Source: Myxococcales bacterium (GTDB lineage: Bacteria > Myxococcota_A > Bradymonadia > UBA7976 > UBA1532). Taken from it: a DNA stretch of 64,000 bases. Every line of letters begins with the position of its first letter. Position 1 is the first letter of the stretch. The stretch lies in contig JACKDN010000015.1 of the NCBI GenBank assembly GCA_020633465.1, positions 124,001-188,000 on the forward strand, in the 5' to 3' direction. The notes beneath the pieces were generated by a model, which saw nothing but the letters and a program-made list of their open reading frames with translations, searched no databases and was not told where the DNA came from. Shown here piece after piece: positions 8,023 through 17,818 of the stretch. A program made the translations under genes and the position numbers.

Positions 8023-10943
8023 TCAGCGGCGGATGGTGACGGTCTCGGGCCGGCGCGTCCGGTAGTGCGCGTCGAGGTGCTCGAGCAGATCGAGCATCGC
8101 CCCCTCGAAGTCGGGTCCGCCCGCCTCGCCGTCGCGGCCGGCGACGTGCGTCGTGTAGAACGAGCCCTGCTTGCAGTCCGCCTCGGTGTCCTGCTCGGGC
8201 CGCCCCATGCAGCCCTGGTCGTCGAGATCGGTGCGGCCGTCGAGGTCGTTGTCCACCCCGTCCGAGCACAGCGTCACCGGCTCGCCCGACTCGCTGCGCC
8301 CGCTCTGCCGGTTGCCGCAGACCTCCTGCTCGGGCGGCCCGCAGTGCGTCCAGTCGGGCGGGCAGCAGAACCGCCCGAGGCCCATGTGGTTCTCGCGGCA
8401 GGTGTAGTCGCCGTTGCAGTCGCCGTCGTCCTCGCACGCGCGCCGCCGCAGCCGGTCGTTGCCGGCGTCCACCAGCCCGTCCCCGTCGTTGTCGACGCCG
8501 TCGTTGCACTGGTAGGCGTCGCTGTCGCCGCAGAAGCCCTCGGGGTACACGAGGATCGACTTCTGCCAGTTGCCGTTCGCCATGAAGCCCGCGAGCAGCG
8601 TCCCGGCCACCGGCAGATCCTCGGGCCCCTGCCCGTAGCCGTGCAGCAGCAGCACCACCGGGTAGCGCACGTCGGCGTTCTCGGCGCGCCCGTAGCCCGG
8701 CGGCAGGCTCAGGCCGTAGCGATAGGTCTTGCCCAGCCGCTCGCTGTGGAAGAACACCACCGTGTCCTCGCGCTCGAAGGGCGGCGGCACCGGCGCGTGA
8801 TCGCCCTCGGGCCAGCGGTTGTGCACCCAGTCGAACATGGTGATGAAGCGGTTGATCGCCTGGGGCACGGTGCCGACGTGGGCGCCGTCGCCCATGTCGA
8901 TGGCCAACGCGTCGGCCTCGGGATCGCCGTAGCGCACGAAGACGCTCTGGCCCAGCTGGCCGAAGGGATCCGGCGTGGCGAGGGCGGGCACGAACACCTC
9001 GTCGTCGGTGGGCAGGATGCTGGGGAAGCGATCGTACACCCGCACGTTCTGCCCGGCGCCCTGCAGGCGCCCCATCAGGTGGTTGGTCGCGGTGGCGAAG
9101 TTGAAGATGTCGCGGATGCCGCCATCGGCCCAGACGCGCAGCCGCTCGCGGTCGGCGGCGGGCAGATCCTGGAAGATCAGCCCGCCCGAACGCTCCAGGA
9201 AGCGGGCGAAGTTCGGGTTGAGGTCGAACCGCCCGTTGCCCTCGCCGAAGTCGTAGCCCCCGTCGGCCAGCTGCGGGGTGTCGGGGACGCCGTCGAGGCC
9301 GACGTCCTCGTAGGGCTCGGTGATCCCGGCCCCGCACCGATCGGCGCCGTCGAACAGCCAGTTGCCCTCGGTGCCGCGCGGGTTGCGGTACCAGTCGTAG
9401 TCGTCGCCGGCGGGATCGGGGGCGGTGACGGGGTCGTAGCCGTCCTCGAGGCTGCTGGGCACGCCGTCGCAGCCCACGTCCGCGTAGGGTTCGAAGGCGT
9501 TGCGCAGCACCGGCTCGTTCGCGTCGCGCCGCCCGTTGCCGTTCACGTCCACCGCCAGCAGCACCTCGACCGGATCGCGGTGCGGCACCGCGTCGTCGAA
9601 CACCCCCAGGGGCTCGCCGTCCTCGCCGTCGCAGTAGCCGATGACCGGCAGCGCGCCGTCGGGGTTGTACTCGTCGTCGTAGAAGCCGGTGGCGATGGTG
9701 AAGGTGGCCGGGGCGGGGCAGTTGTCGCCCCGACACTCCGCCGCGCATCGCTCCGCCTTCGGCCGCAGCAGCTCGTCGCGGGGCATGCCCGGCGGCCGGT
9801 AGGGGCTCTGGTCGTTGTAGAGGAAGGGGTTGCCGTAGGCGTAGGCCAGATCCTGGAAGATCTGCACGTACTCCTCGCGGTCGAAGCGCCCGCCGTTGTC
9901 GGCGAAGAACCAGTCGAGGTAGGTGCTGTCGTGCTCGTAGGGCTCGGTGGGCGCGGGCAGGCCGCACCAGCTGCCGACGCCTTCGGGGCTGTCGGCGGTG
10001 CAGAAGCCGCCCAGCAGGCGTCCGCGGATGTACCGCATCAGGTAGGGCCAGTCGGTGGGGCCGCCGAGCGGGGCGATGTAGTCGAACTGGTCGGCGTAGC
10101 GGGTGCCCAGGTACATCGCGGCGCCGGCGCCCATGCTGATCCCGGTGATGGCGCGCCAGGTCAGGCGCCGCTGGATCGGCTGGCCGGCGTCGGGCGGGTA
10201 GCCGAGCTGGAAGGCCCCCAGCCCGGGGGTGTCGAAGGTGACGGTGCCGGCGCGCAGGTCGATGACCGGGTTCACCAGCGGCGGCTCGGCCGTGCCCGGG
10301 TAGCGGTCGGGCTGCCAGAACAGGCGCAGGTGGTCGGGGCGCAGGCCGTCGGGCAGGCCGGCGGCGTCCAGCACCAGGGTCAGGCGCGCCGGTGCGGCGA
10401 GGGGCAGGGGGGTCGGGGCGGTGACGCGCGTGACCGGCCCGGCCGCGACCACGCGATCGCCGTCGACGATCGGGGCCGCGTCGCAGGCGACGGTGATCGT
10501 CGTGTCGGCGGCGAGGGCGCCCGGCGGCACGGTGAGCGTGGTGTCGACCAGCGCGCCGCCCGCCGCGCCCACCGTGATCGACGCGCCGGCCGCGCCCACC
10601 GCCAGCGTCGCCGGCTCACCGCAGGCGACCGGGCGCGCCACGGGGGCGGGCCGGCGTCCGGCGGCAGGCCCGCGTCAGCCGCCCCGGCGTCGGACGCCGC
10701 GTCCGGGACGACCGTGGCGTCGCCCGTCAGGCCGGCGTCGGCGCCCGCCGCGTCCCGGTCGACAGCGCCGTCGGCCAGCGCGCCGGCGTCGGCCCGCGAC
10801 CCCGCGTCACCCGGGGCCGCGTCCGGGGTGGGCAGCCCTTGGCGCGCGGCCGGGCCGTCGCTGGCCTCGTCGGGCACCAGGCAGCCGGCGGCCGGCAGAC
10901 CGACGGCGAGGGCGAGCAGGAACGGACGGACGGGTCGACCCAT
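8023..10943 (-). CDS. Secreted MopE-motif esterase-like lipoprotein, frameshifted
   Basis: Large predicted lipoprotein. The N-terminus (MGRPVRPFLLALAVGLPAAGC, start at 10943) carries a lipobox and an Asp/Ala/Gly linker, but this frame is lost near 10642-10646 in a G5 run. Restoring one base joins it to the 872-residue main frame (VARPVACGEPATLAV). The main frame has a beta-sandwich-like start, then ITGISMGAGAAMYLG (GxSxG nucleophile elbow, about 10,130-10,150). Asp/Gly-rich segments follow, then a second hydrolase-like stretch, YPVVLLLHGYGQGP (about 8,630-8,660), then MopE-type CNDGVDNDGDGLVD and LCSDGVDNDLDGRTD motifs. Likely an extracellular esterase of the alpha/beta fold. The motif order is odd (see findings). 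Whether the frameshift is real cannot be told. Confidence 0.65.
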
Positions 10944-11019
10944 GACGGCAACTCGGCTAAGAGACTGGGGCCGACAGTAAACCCCGGCGCGCGGGTGCCG
11001 AACAACCACGGGGGAGAGC

Positions 11020-11682
11020 GTGCAGATCACGGTGTTGTACTTCGCGGCCGCGCGGGAGCGTTGCGGGCGCGCCGACGAGACGGTCGAGCTGCCGGCGGGC
11101 GCCACGGTGCGGGCGCTGCTCGACGCGCTGGTCGCGCGGCACGCCGCGCTCGCGCCGCTCTTGCCCTACCTGCGCGTGGCGGTCGACGAGGCCTTCGTCG
11201 CCGATCTCGATCAGCCGCTCGCCGCGGGCGCCGAGGTGGCGCTCATCCCGCCGGTCAGCGGCGGCAGCCCGATCGTCGCGCTGAGCGAGGCGCCCCTCGA
11301 TCCGCGGGCGGTCGAGGCGCTCGTCGCCGGCCCGGATCGCGGCGCGATCGTCACGTTCATCGGCACCGTGCGCGATCACACCGGCGACCACCGCGTCGAG
11401 CGCCTCGAGTACGAGGCCTACGCGTCGATGGCCCTGAAGGTGATGCAGCAGATCGTCGACGAGGCCCGCGAACGCTTCGCCGACTGCCGCGTGGCGCTGC
11501 ACCACCGCCTGGGCGTGCTGGCCGTCGGCGACGCCGCCGTCGTCGTGGCGGTCAGCGCGGCGCACCGCACGGACACCTTCGCCGCCTGCAGCTTCGTCAT
11601 CGAGCGGCTGAAGGAGGACGTCCCGATCTTCAAGAAGGAGGTCCGCGGCGACGGCAGCGTGTGGGTCGGCCTGGGGCCCTGA
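11020..11682 (+). CDS. MoaD-MoaE fusion (molybdopterin synthase)
   Basis: Single 220-residue protein combining both molybdopterin synthase subunits, which convert cyclic pyranopterin monophosphate to molybdopterin. Residues 1-82 are MoaD (ubiquitin-like sulfur carrier) ending in the diagnostic IPPVSGG. Residues 85-220 are MoaE, with TFIGTVRDHTGDH, HRLGVLAVGDAAV and the catalytic lysine segment ERLKEDVPIFKKE. The Gly-Gly that must be free to carry thiocarboxylate is internal here. In mycobacterial MoaX such a fusion is cleaved after translation, and the same may hold here. GTG start with GGGGAG upstream. No other moa gene is in the window. Confidence 0.9.
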   Translation: MQITVLYFAAARERCGRADETVELPAGATVRALLDALVARHAALAPLLPYLRVAVDEAFVADLDQPLAAGAEVALIPPVSGGSPIVALSEAPLDPRAVEALVAGPDRGAIVTFIGTVRDHTGDHRVERLEYEAYASMALKVMQQIVDEARERFADCRVALHHRLGVLAVGDAAVVVAVSAAHRTDTFAACSFVIERLKEDVPIFKKEVRGDGSVWVGLGP

Positions 11683-11687
11683 CGGCG

Positions 11688-13007
11688 TCAGGCGCCGAAG
11701 CGGAGCGTTCGCGCGCGGAAGTGGCGGCGCTCGGCCTTGCCCATCGGTCCCACGCAGCAGCCGACGTGGCCCTCGGGCGTGAAGATCGTCGCGGCGGCCG
11801 CGGCCAGGTCGTCGGGGCCCAGCGCGGCCAGCGACGCCCATCGCTCCGCGGCGCTCGGCGGCGCCGCCTCGTACAGGTGGGGCGTCGCGTAGAGCGCGGC
11901 CAGCCCCTCGGGCGCGTCGAGCAGGCACTCGAGCGCCCAGCGCGCGCGGAAGCGCAGGCGTTCCAGCTCGTCGCCCCGCGGGGGATCGTCGATCAGCCCC
12001 TGCAGCAGGGCCTGCGCCTCGTCGACGAAGGTGGCCACCTTGCCCGGCGAGACCACCGCCGCGACCTCGAAGGCGCCGGTGTCGACGTAACGCTCCCAGG
12101 CCGCCCACTGATCGTAGGCCAGCCCCAGCTCGGCGCCCAGGCGGCGGTGCATCCGGCTGGCCAGGCCGTCGTCGAGCGCCAGCCGCAGCATCTGCAGCGC
12201 GGGGGCCACCGGGTCGGCGGTGCCCGGGGTGCGGAACACCAGGCGGCACTCGCATTGGCTGCGCCCGTCGGCCACCACCTCGGCGACGGGGCGGCCGGGC
12301 AGCCGGCCCGCGGGCGGGGGCTCGACGCGGGGGCCCGGCGGGTGGGCCGCGAACGCGTCGGCCAGCGTGTCCAGCAGGGCGTCGGCGGGCGCCGGCCCCA
12401 CGGCGCTCACCACCAGGTTGGCGCCGACGTAGTGGTGCCGGTGGTGCCGGCGCAGGTCGTCGGCGTCGAAGGCCTGCACGCGCGCGCGATCGCCGATGAC
12501 CGACTGGCCGAGGGGGCTGTCGGGCCACAGCGCGCGGCGCGACAGGGTGTCGGGATCGACCAGGCGGCCGGTGTCGTCGACCTCGTCGAGGGCCTCCTCG
12601 AGGATGATGGCGCGCTCGCTCTCGATGTCCTCGAACGCGGGCGCGCGGAGCAGAGCGGCCAGCAGGTGCGCGCTCTGGGCCACGCGATCGGCGGCGACGT
12701 GGTGCTCGAAGCGCGTGTGATCGCGGGCGGTCGAGGCGTCGAGGGCGGCGCCCATGCGCTCGGCGGCGTCGTTGACGGCCAGCGGGGTGGGGTAGCCCTC
12801 GCAGCCCTGGAAGACCATGTGCTCGAGGAAGTGCGACAGGCCGGCGTCGGCGGGCGCCTCGTAGCGGGCGCCCACGCGCACGTCGACGCCCAGCAGGGCG
12901 GTGGGGCCGGGGCGCTCGACGGCGACGAGGGTGACGCCGTTGGCGAGCGCGCGGCGGCGAACGGCGATCGCGTGGCCCGGGGGCCGGTCGTCGGTGGGGT
13001 GATCCAT
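11688..13007 (-). CDS. M16-family zinc peptidase (pitrilysin/processing-peptidase type)
   Basis: 439-residue insulinase-family protein. The inverted zinc motif HFLEH is at residues 59-63, and the third ligand Glu is in ERAIILEEALDEVDD. The second half has the usual M16 C-terminal domain (GANLVVSAVGPAP...) with CRLVFRTPG. Such 430-residue single-chain M16 proteins act on peptides or envelope proteins, sometimes paired with an inactive partner; no partner is adjacent. The start at ATG 13007 is preferred because it begins just before the conserved first strand (NGVTLVAVERPG). It converges with moaDE, only 5 bases apart. No signal peptide is visible, so it is probably cytoplasmic. Confidence 0.88.
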   Translation of the reverse strand: MDHPTDDRPPGHAIAVRRRALANGVTLVAVERPGPTALLGVDVRVGARYEAPADAGLSHFLEHMVFQGCEGYPTPLAVNDAAERMGAALDASTARDHTRFEHHVAADRVAQSAHLLAALLRAPAFEDIESERAIILEEALDEVDDTGRLVDPDTLSRRALWPDSPLGQSVIGDRARVQAFDADDLRRHHRHHYVGANLVVSAVGPAPADALLDTLADAFAAHPPGPRVEPPPAGRLPGRPVAEVVADGRSQCECRLVFRTPGTADPVAPALQMLRLALDDGLASRMHRRLGAELGLAYDQWAAWERYVDTGAFEVAAVVSPGKVATFVDEAQALLQGLIDDPPRGDELERLRFRARWALECLLDAPEGLAALYATPHLYEAAPPSAAERWASLAALGPDDLAAAAATIFTPEGHVGCCVGPMGKAERRHFRARTLRFGA

Positions 13008-13061
13008 CGGCGCAGCATGCGCCAGGCGGCGGGGTCGGGACAATCGGCGCTCGCGTTCGTT

Positions 13062-13089
13062 TTGACAGCAGGGTCGCACTGTGTACTAC
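13062..13089 (+). promoter_or_regulatory. Sigma-70-type promoter
   Basis: A perfect TTGACA (13062-13067) is followed 16 bases later by TACTAC (13084-13089), in an AT-richer pocket unusual for this window. It lies between the divergent M16 gene and the 48-residue peptide and points toward the peptide. Confidence 0.55.
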
Positions 13090-13093
13090 TTGT

Positions 13094-13115
13094 CCTACAT
13101 CATGCGTCATGTAGG
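13094..13115 (+). promoter_or_regulatory. Imperfect palindrome, possible operator
   Basis: CCTACAT (13094-13100) and ATGTAGG (13109-13115) form 7-base inverted arms around an 8-base centre, immediately downstream of the promoter and overlapping the expected transcription start. The right arm runs into the ribosome-binding site of the next gene, so protein or RNA folding here could control it. Confidence 0.45.
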
Positions 13116-13125
13116 GGGGTGGATC

Positions 13126-13272
13126 ATGAAGGTGCTCGCGCTGTTCGGGGCCGCGGGGATGGTGACGGCGACCCTCGCGGGTGGCACCAGCGCCATCGTG
13201 CTGGGCAACCTGGCCGTGCTGGCCTCGGCCGGGGCGCTCTTCCTCGGGACGGTGAACCTGTCCAAGGCCTGA
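13126..13272 (+). CDS. 48-residue hydrophobic peptide
   Basis: Very small predicted membrane protein, MKVLALFGAAGMVTATLAGG and onward, with one or two hydrophobic stretches (VLALFGAAGMVTATLA and AIVLGNLAVLASAGALFLGTV) and a short LSKA tail. The ATG at 13126 is chosen over upstream in-frame codons because AGGGGGGTGG lies 5 bases before it. It follows a near-consensus promoter and a palindrome, suggesting a real, regulated transcript. It is not a recognised family; it could be a small membrane regulator or toxin-like peptide, but nothing in sequence proves either. Confidence 0.55.
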   Translation: MKVLALFGAAGMVTATLAGGTSAIVLGNLAVLASAGALFLGTVNLSKA

Positions 13273-13354
13273 CCGGGTCGGCGCCGGGCGGCGGCAAGCC
13301 TTGCGTCGGGGGGCGGCATCCCGTAGGTTGCCCGCGCTTCGCCACAGGAGCTCC

Positions 13355-14434
13355 ATGGCCAGCGACACACCGCCGGGCGCGCCCGCCGCGATTCAGACCA
13401 GCCTCGCCGACGCGGGCGTCCTGCCCTACGGGCTGCAGGACGTCGAGCAGGTGCGGCTGATGCTGCGCGGCGACTCGGTGGTGGACTGGAAGCGCCTCGC
13501 GTGCGTCGACATCCCGCACGCGAACCAGCTGCTCGAGCGCGCCGGCATCCGCCCGCACGAGCCGGGCGACATGATGCGCCTGGTGTACCTGCACCGGCGC
13601 GCCCTCGATTACATCGACGCCCACCACGACGGTACGCTGAGCGCCGAGGTGCGCACGCCGAGCGATCCGCGCGAGCTGCTGCTGCTCGCCAGCCGCAACG
13701 GCCCGGCCCAGCTCGACGCCTGCATGGTGCTGAAGGTGATGCACATCGTGCATCACGTCGCCGGCCGCGAGCTGCTGTACCGCCTGCCGGTGCCGATCAA
13801 CGAGCTGTTCCATCGCATCGAGACGGCGGTGTTCGACGCCGTCGACGGCATGAAGGCCGGCGGCATCCGCGTCGCCGAGTTCGCCGGCAGTCGCAAGACG
13901 CCCGACTCGGTGGTCACCAAGCTGCTGTGTCGCAGTGACAGTCAGGCCGCCGAGATCCACGACCGCCTGCGCTTCCGCGTGGTGACCGAGACGCTCGAGG
14001 ATCTCTTCGCGGCGCTGGTGTACCTGACGCGGCACCTGCTGCCCTTCAATTACGTGGTGCCCGGGCAGTCGCGGAACGATCTGATCGATCTGTCGGCGAC
14101 GCTGCACGGCGATCCCCGGCTGCGGCAGATCGGCGAGCTGCTGCAGGACACCGCCTATCCACCCGGCGCCGGGCCGCGCCCGAACCACTTCAGCGCGCGC
14201 GGCTTCCGCATGGTGAACTTCGTCGTCGACATGCCGGTGTTCGTCGACGACCTCATCGGCCTGTTGCCCGGCTACACGGCGCGCGACGGGCACGTCGTGT
14301 TCCTGCTCGTCGAGTTCCAGCTGATGGACGCCGAGACCGATCGCGCGAACAACAGCGGCGCGAACCGGCACGAGCTGTACAAGGCCCGCCAGCACGCGCG
14401 GGTGGTGGAGCGATTGCTCGGCAAGGGGCTCTGA
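13355..14434 (+). CDS. Conserved-looking 359-aa protein, TIGR04552-like, function unknown
   Basis: Soluble 359-residue protein starting at ATG 13355 with CAGGAG upstream. It resembles, from memory, the uncharacterised myxobacterial TIGR04552 family. Mostly alpha/beta, with the segments RNGPAQLDACMVLKVMHIVHH, GSRKTPDSVVTKLLCRSDSQ, EIHDRLRFRVVTETLEDLFA and RMVNFVVDMPVFVDD. The part around residues 185-235 (Lys/Ser-rich strand, then DRLRFRVVTETLEDLF) recalls the synthetase core of RelA/SpoT proteins, but the identity is weak and only a hypothesis. It stands alone between the small peptide gene and a repeat block. Confidence 0.65.
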   Translation: MASDTPPGAPAAIQTSLADAGVLPYGLQDVEQVRLMLRGDSVVDWKRLACVDIPHANQLLERAGIRPHEPGDMMRLVYLHRRALDYIDAHHDGTLSAEVRTPSDPRELLLLASRNGPAQLDACMVLKVMHIVHHVAGRELLYRLPVPINELFHRIETAVFDAVDGMKAGGIRVAEFAGSRKTPDSVVTKLLCRSDSQAAEIHDRLRFRVVTETLEDLFAALVYLTRHLLPFNYVVPGQSRNDLIDLSATLHGDPRLRQIGELLQDTAYPPGAGPRPNHFSARGFRMVNFVVDMPVFVDDLIGLLPGYTARDGHVVFLLVEFQLMDAETDRANNSGANRHELYKARQHARVVERLLGKGL

Positions 14435-14444
14435 CACGCCCGCC

Positions 14445-14516
14445 GAACGCTCCCGCCGAACGCGCCCGCCGAACGCTCCCGGAACGCTCCCCCCGAACGC
14501 TCCCCTGAACGCTCCC
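14445..14516. repeat. Short tandem repeat GAACGCTCCC x6
   Basis: Six copies of GAACGCTCCC (one reads GAACGCGCCC) spaced 11-13 bases apart, lying between the convergent 359-aa gene and the PEGA kinase gene. Copies start at 14445, 14458, 14471, 14482, 14495 and 14507. No coding frame is supported. Confidence 0.8.
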
Positions 14517-14530
14517 CCGGCGGGTCGAGC

Positions 14531-16525
<1,995 letters not shown>

Positions 16526-16651
16526 GGGGACTCCTACGAGGGCGGGCCAAGGCGGCCAGGATACCCGTCCCGGTGCCCGGGGGCCACCGTCGCGCCAGGC
16601 TCAAGTTCCGGGTGCGTTCGTCCGAGATCGGGCGCGAACGGGCGAGGTGTG

Positions 16652-17788
16652 ATGCGGACGCCGGTCCTCTACGTCGATGACGAGCCGTACGTGCTGCGGG
16701 CCTTCGAGCGGATCGTCGAGCGCGCCGACTTCGAGGTCACGGCGGTGGCGGATCCCCACGTCGCCCTCGAGCTCTTGGCCACCGGATCGTTCGACGTGGT
16801 CTGCAGCGACTACCGCATGGATCTCATGTCCGGCCTCGACTTCCTCGCCGAGGTGGGGCGGCGCGCCCCCGAGGCGGCCCGCATCCTCATCACCGCCTTC
16901 CACGACTTCGCCATCGCCGTCGACGCGTTCAAGGTGGGCGTCGACCGCCTCGTGCCCAAGCCCTGGGTGCCCGAGATGCTGGTGGGCGTCCTGCACGAGG
17001 CCGCCGAGAAGGTGCACCTGCGGCGCGAGAACGAGCGCCTGCAGGCGCTGCTCGAGGACAACCTGCGGCGCATGGAGGGGCTGAACGCGGCGCTGGACGT
17101 CAAGCTGGCCCACCGCACCGATCAGGTCATCGGCAGCCTGGTGACGGCGCTGGACTACCGCGACGAAGAGACGATGGCGCACAGCCGCCGGGTGAGCCTC
17201 ATGTCGCGGCGCGTGGCGGGGCAGATGGGCCTGCGCGGGCAGCTGCTGACCGACATCGAGTGGGGCGGCATGCTGCACGACGTGGGCAAGATCGGCGTGC
17301 CCGACGCCATCCTGCTCAAGCGCGGCAAGCTGACCTCGGACGAGTGGACGCTGATGCGGCGGCACGTCGAGATCGGCTTCCACATGCTGCGCCGCATCGA
17401 CTTCCTGCAGAACGCCGCGCGGGTGGTGGCCGATCACCACGAGCGCTGGGACGGATCGGGCTATCCGCGGGGCAAGCGGGGCGACGAGACCTTCATCGGC
17501 GCGCGCATCTTCGCGGTGGCCGACACCTTCGACGCCATCACCAGCGATCGCCCCTACCGCCCGGCGCGCACCGACGGCGAGGCCTTCGCCGAGCTGCGCC
17601 GGGTGCGCGGGCAGCAGCTCGATCCGGCCTGCGTCGATGCGTTCCTCGCCGTGCCGCCCGACACCTGGGGCGCGGTGCGGCGCGAGGCGGCGCAGTGGGC
17701 CGCCGAGCGCAGCGCGACCGGCGCCGCCGGGCCGCTGACGCACGGCGCCGGCCTGGCCGCGCGCGAGGCGGTGCTGGGCGAGGAGTGA
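16652..17788 (+). CDS. Response regulator with HD-GYP output (cyclic-di-GMP phosphodiesterase)
   Basis: 378-residue two-domain protein. The receiver domain is residues 1-120, with the DDE acidic pair, phospho-acceptor Asp53 in VCSDYRMD and Lys103 in VPKPW. A coiled linker (RRENERLQALLEDNLRRM) joins it to an HD-GYP domain with HD at 209-210 (MLHDVGKIGVPD), HH at 262-263, and GYP at 270-272 (HHERWDGSGYPRG). All catalytic residues are present, so hydrolysis of cyclic-di-GMP to GMP is likely. The start ATG has an upstream GGGCGAGG, and GTG 16649 is an alternative. No partner histidine kinase is adjacent. Confidence 0.93.
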   Translation: MRTPVLYVDDEPYVLRAFERIVERADFEVTAVADPHVALELLATGSFDVVCSDYRMDLMSGLDFLAEVGRRAPEAARILITAFHDFAIAVDAFKVGVDRLVPKPWVPEMLVGVLHEAAEKVHLRRENERLQALLEDNLRRMEGLNAALDVKLAHRTDQVIGSLVTALDYRDEETMAHSRRVSLMSRRVAGQMGLRGQLLTDIEWGGMLHDVGKIGVPDAILLKRGKLTSDEWTLMRRHVEIGFHMLRRIDFLQNAARVVADHHERWDGSGYPRGKRGDETFIGARIFAVADTFDAITSDRPYRPARTDGEAFAELRRVRGQQLDPACVDAFLAVPPDTWGAVRREAAQWAAERSATGAAGPLTHGAGLAAREAVLGEE

Positions 17789-17818
17789 GCATCGACGGGG
17801 GCGCCGACCCGTGGCACC

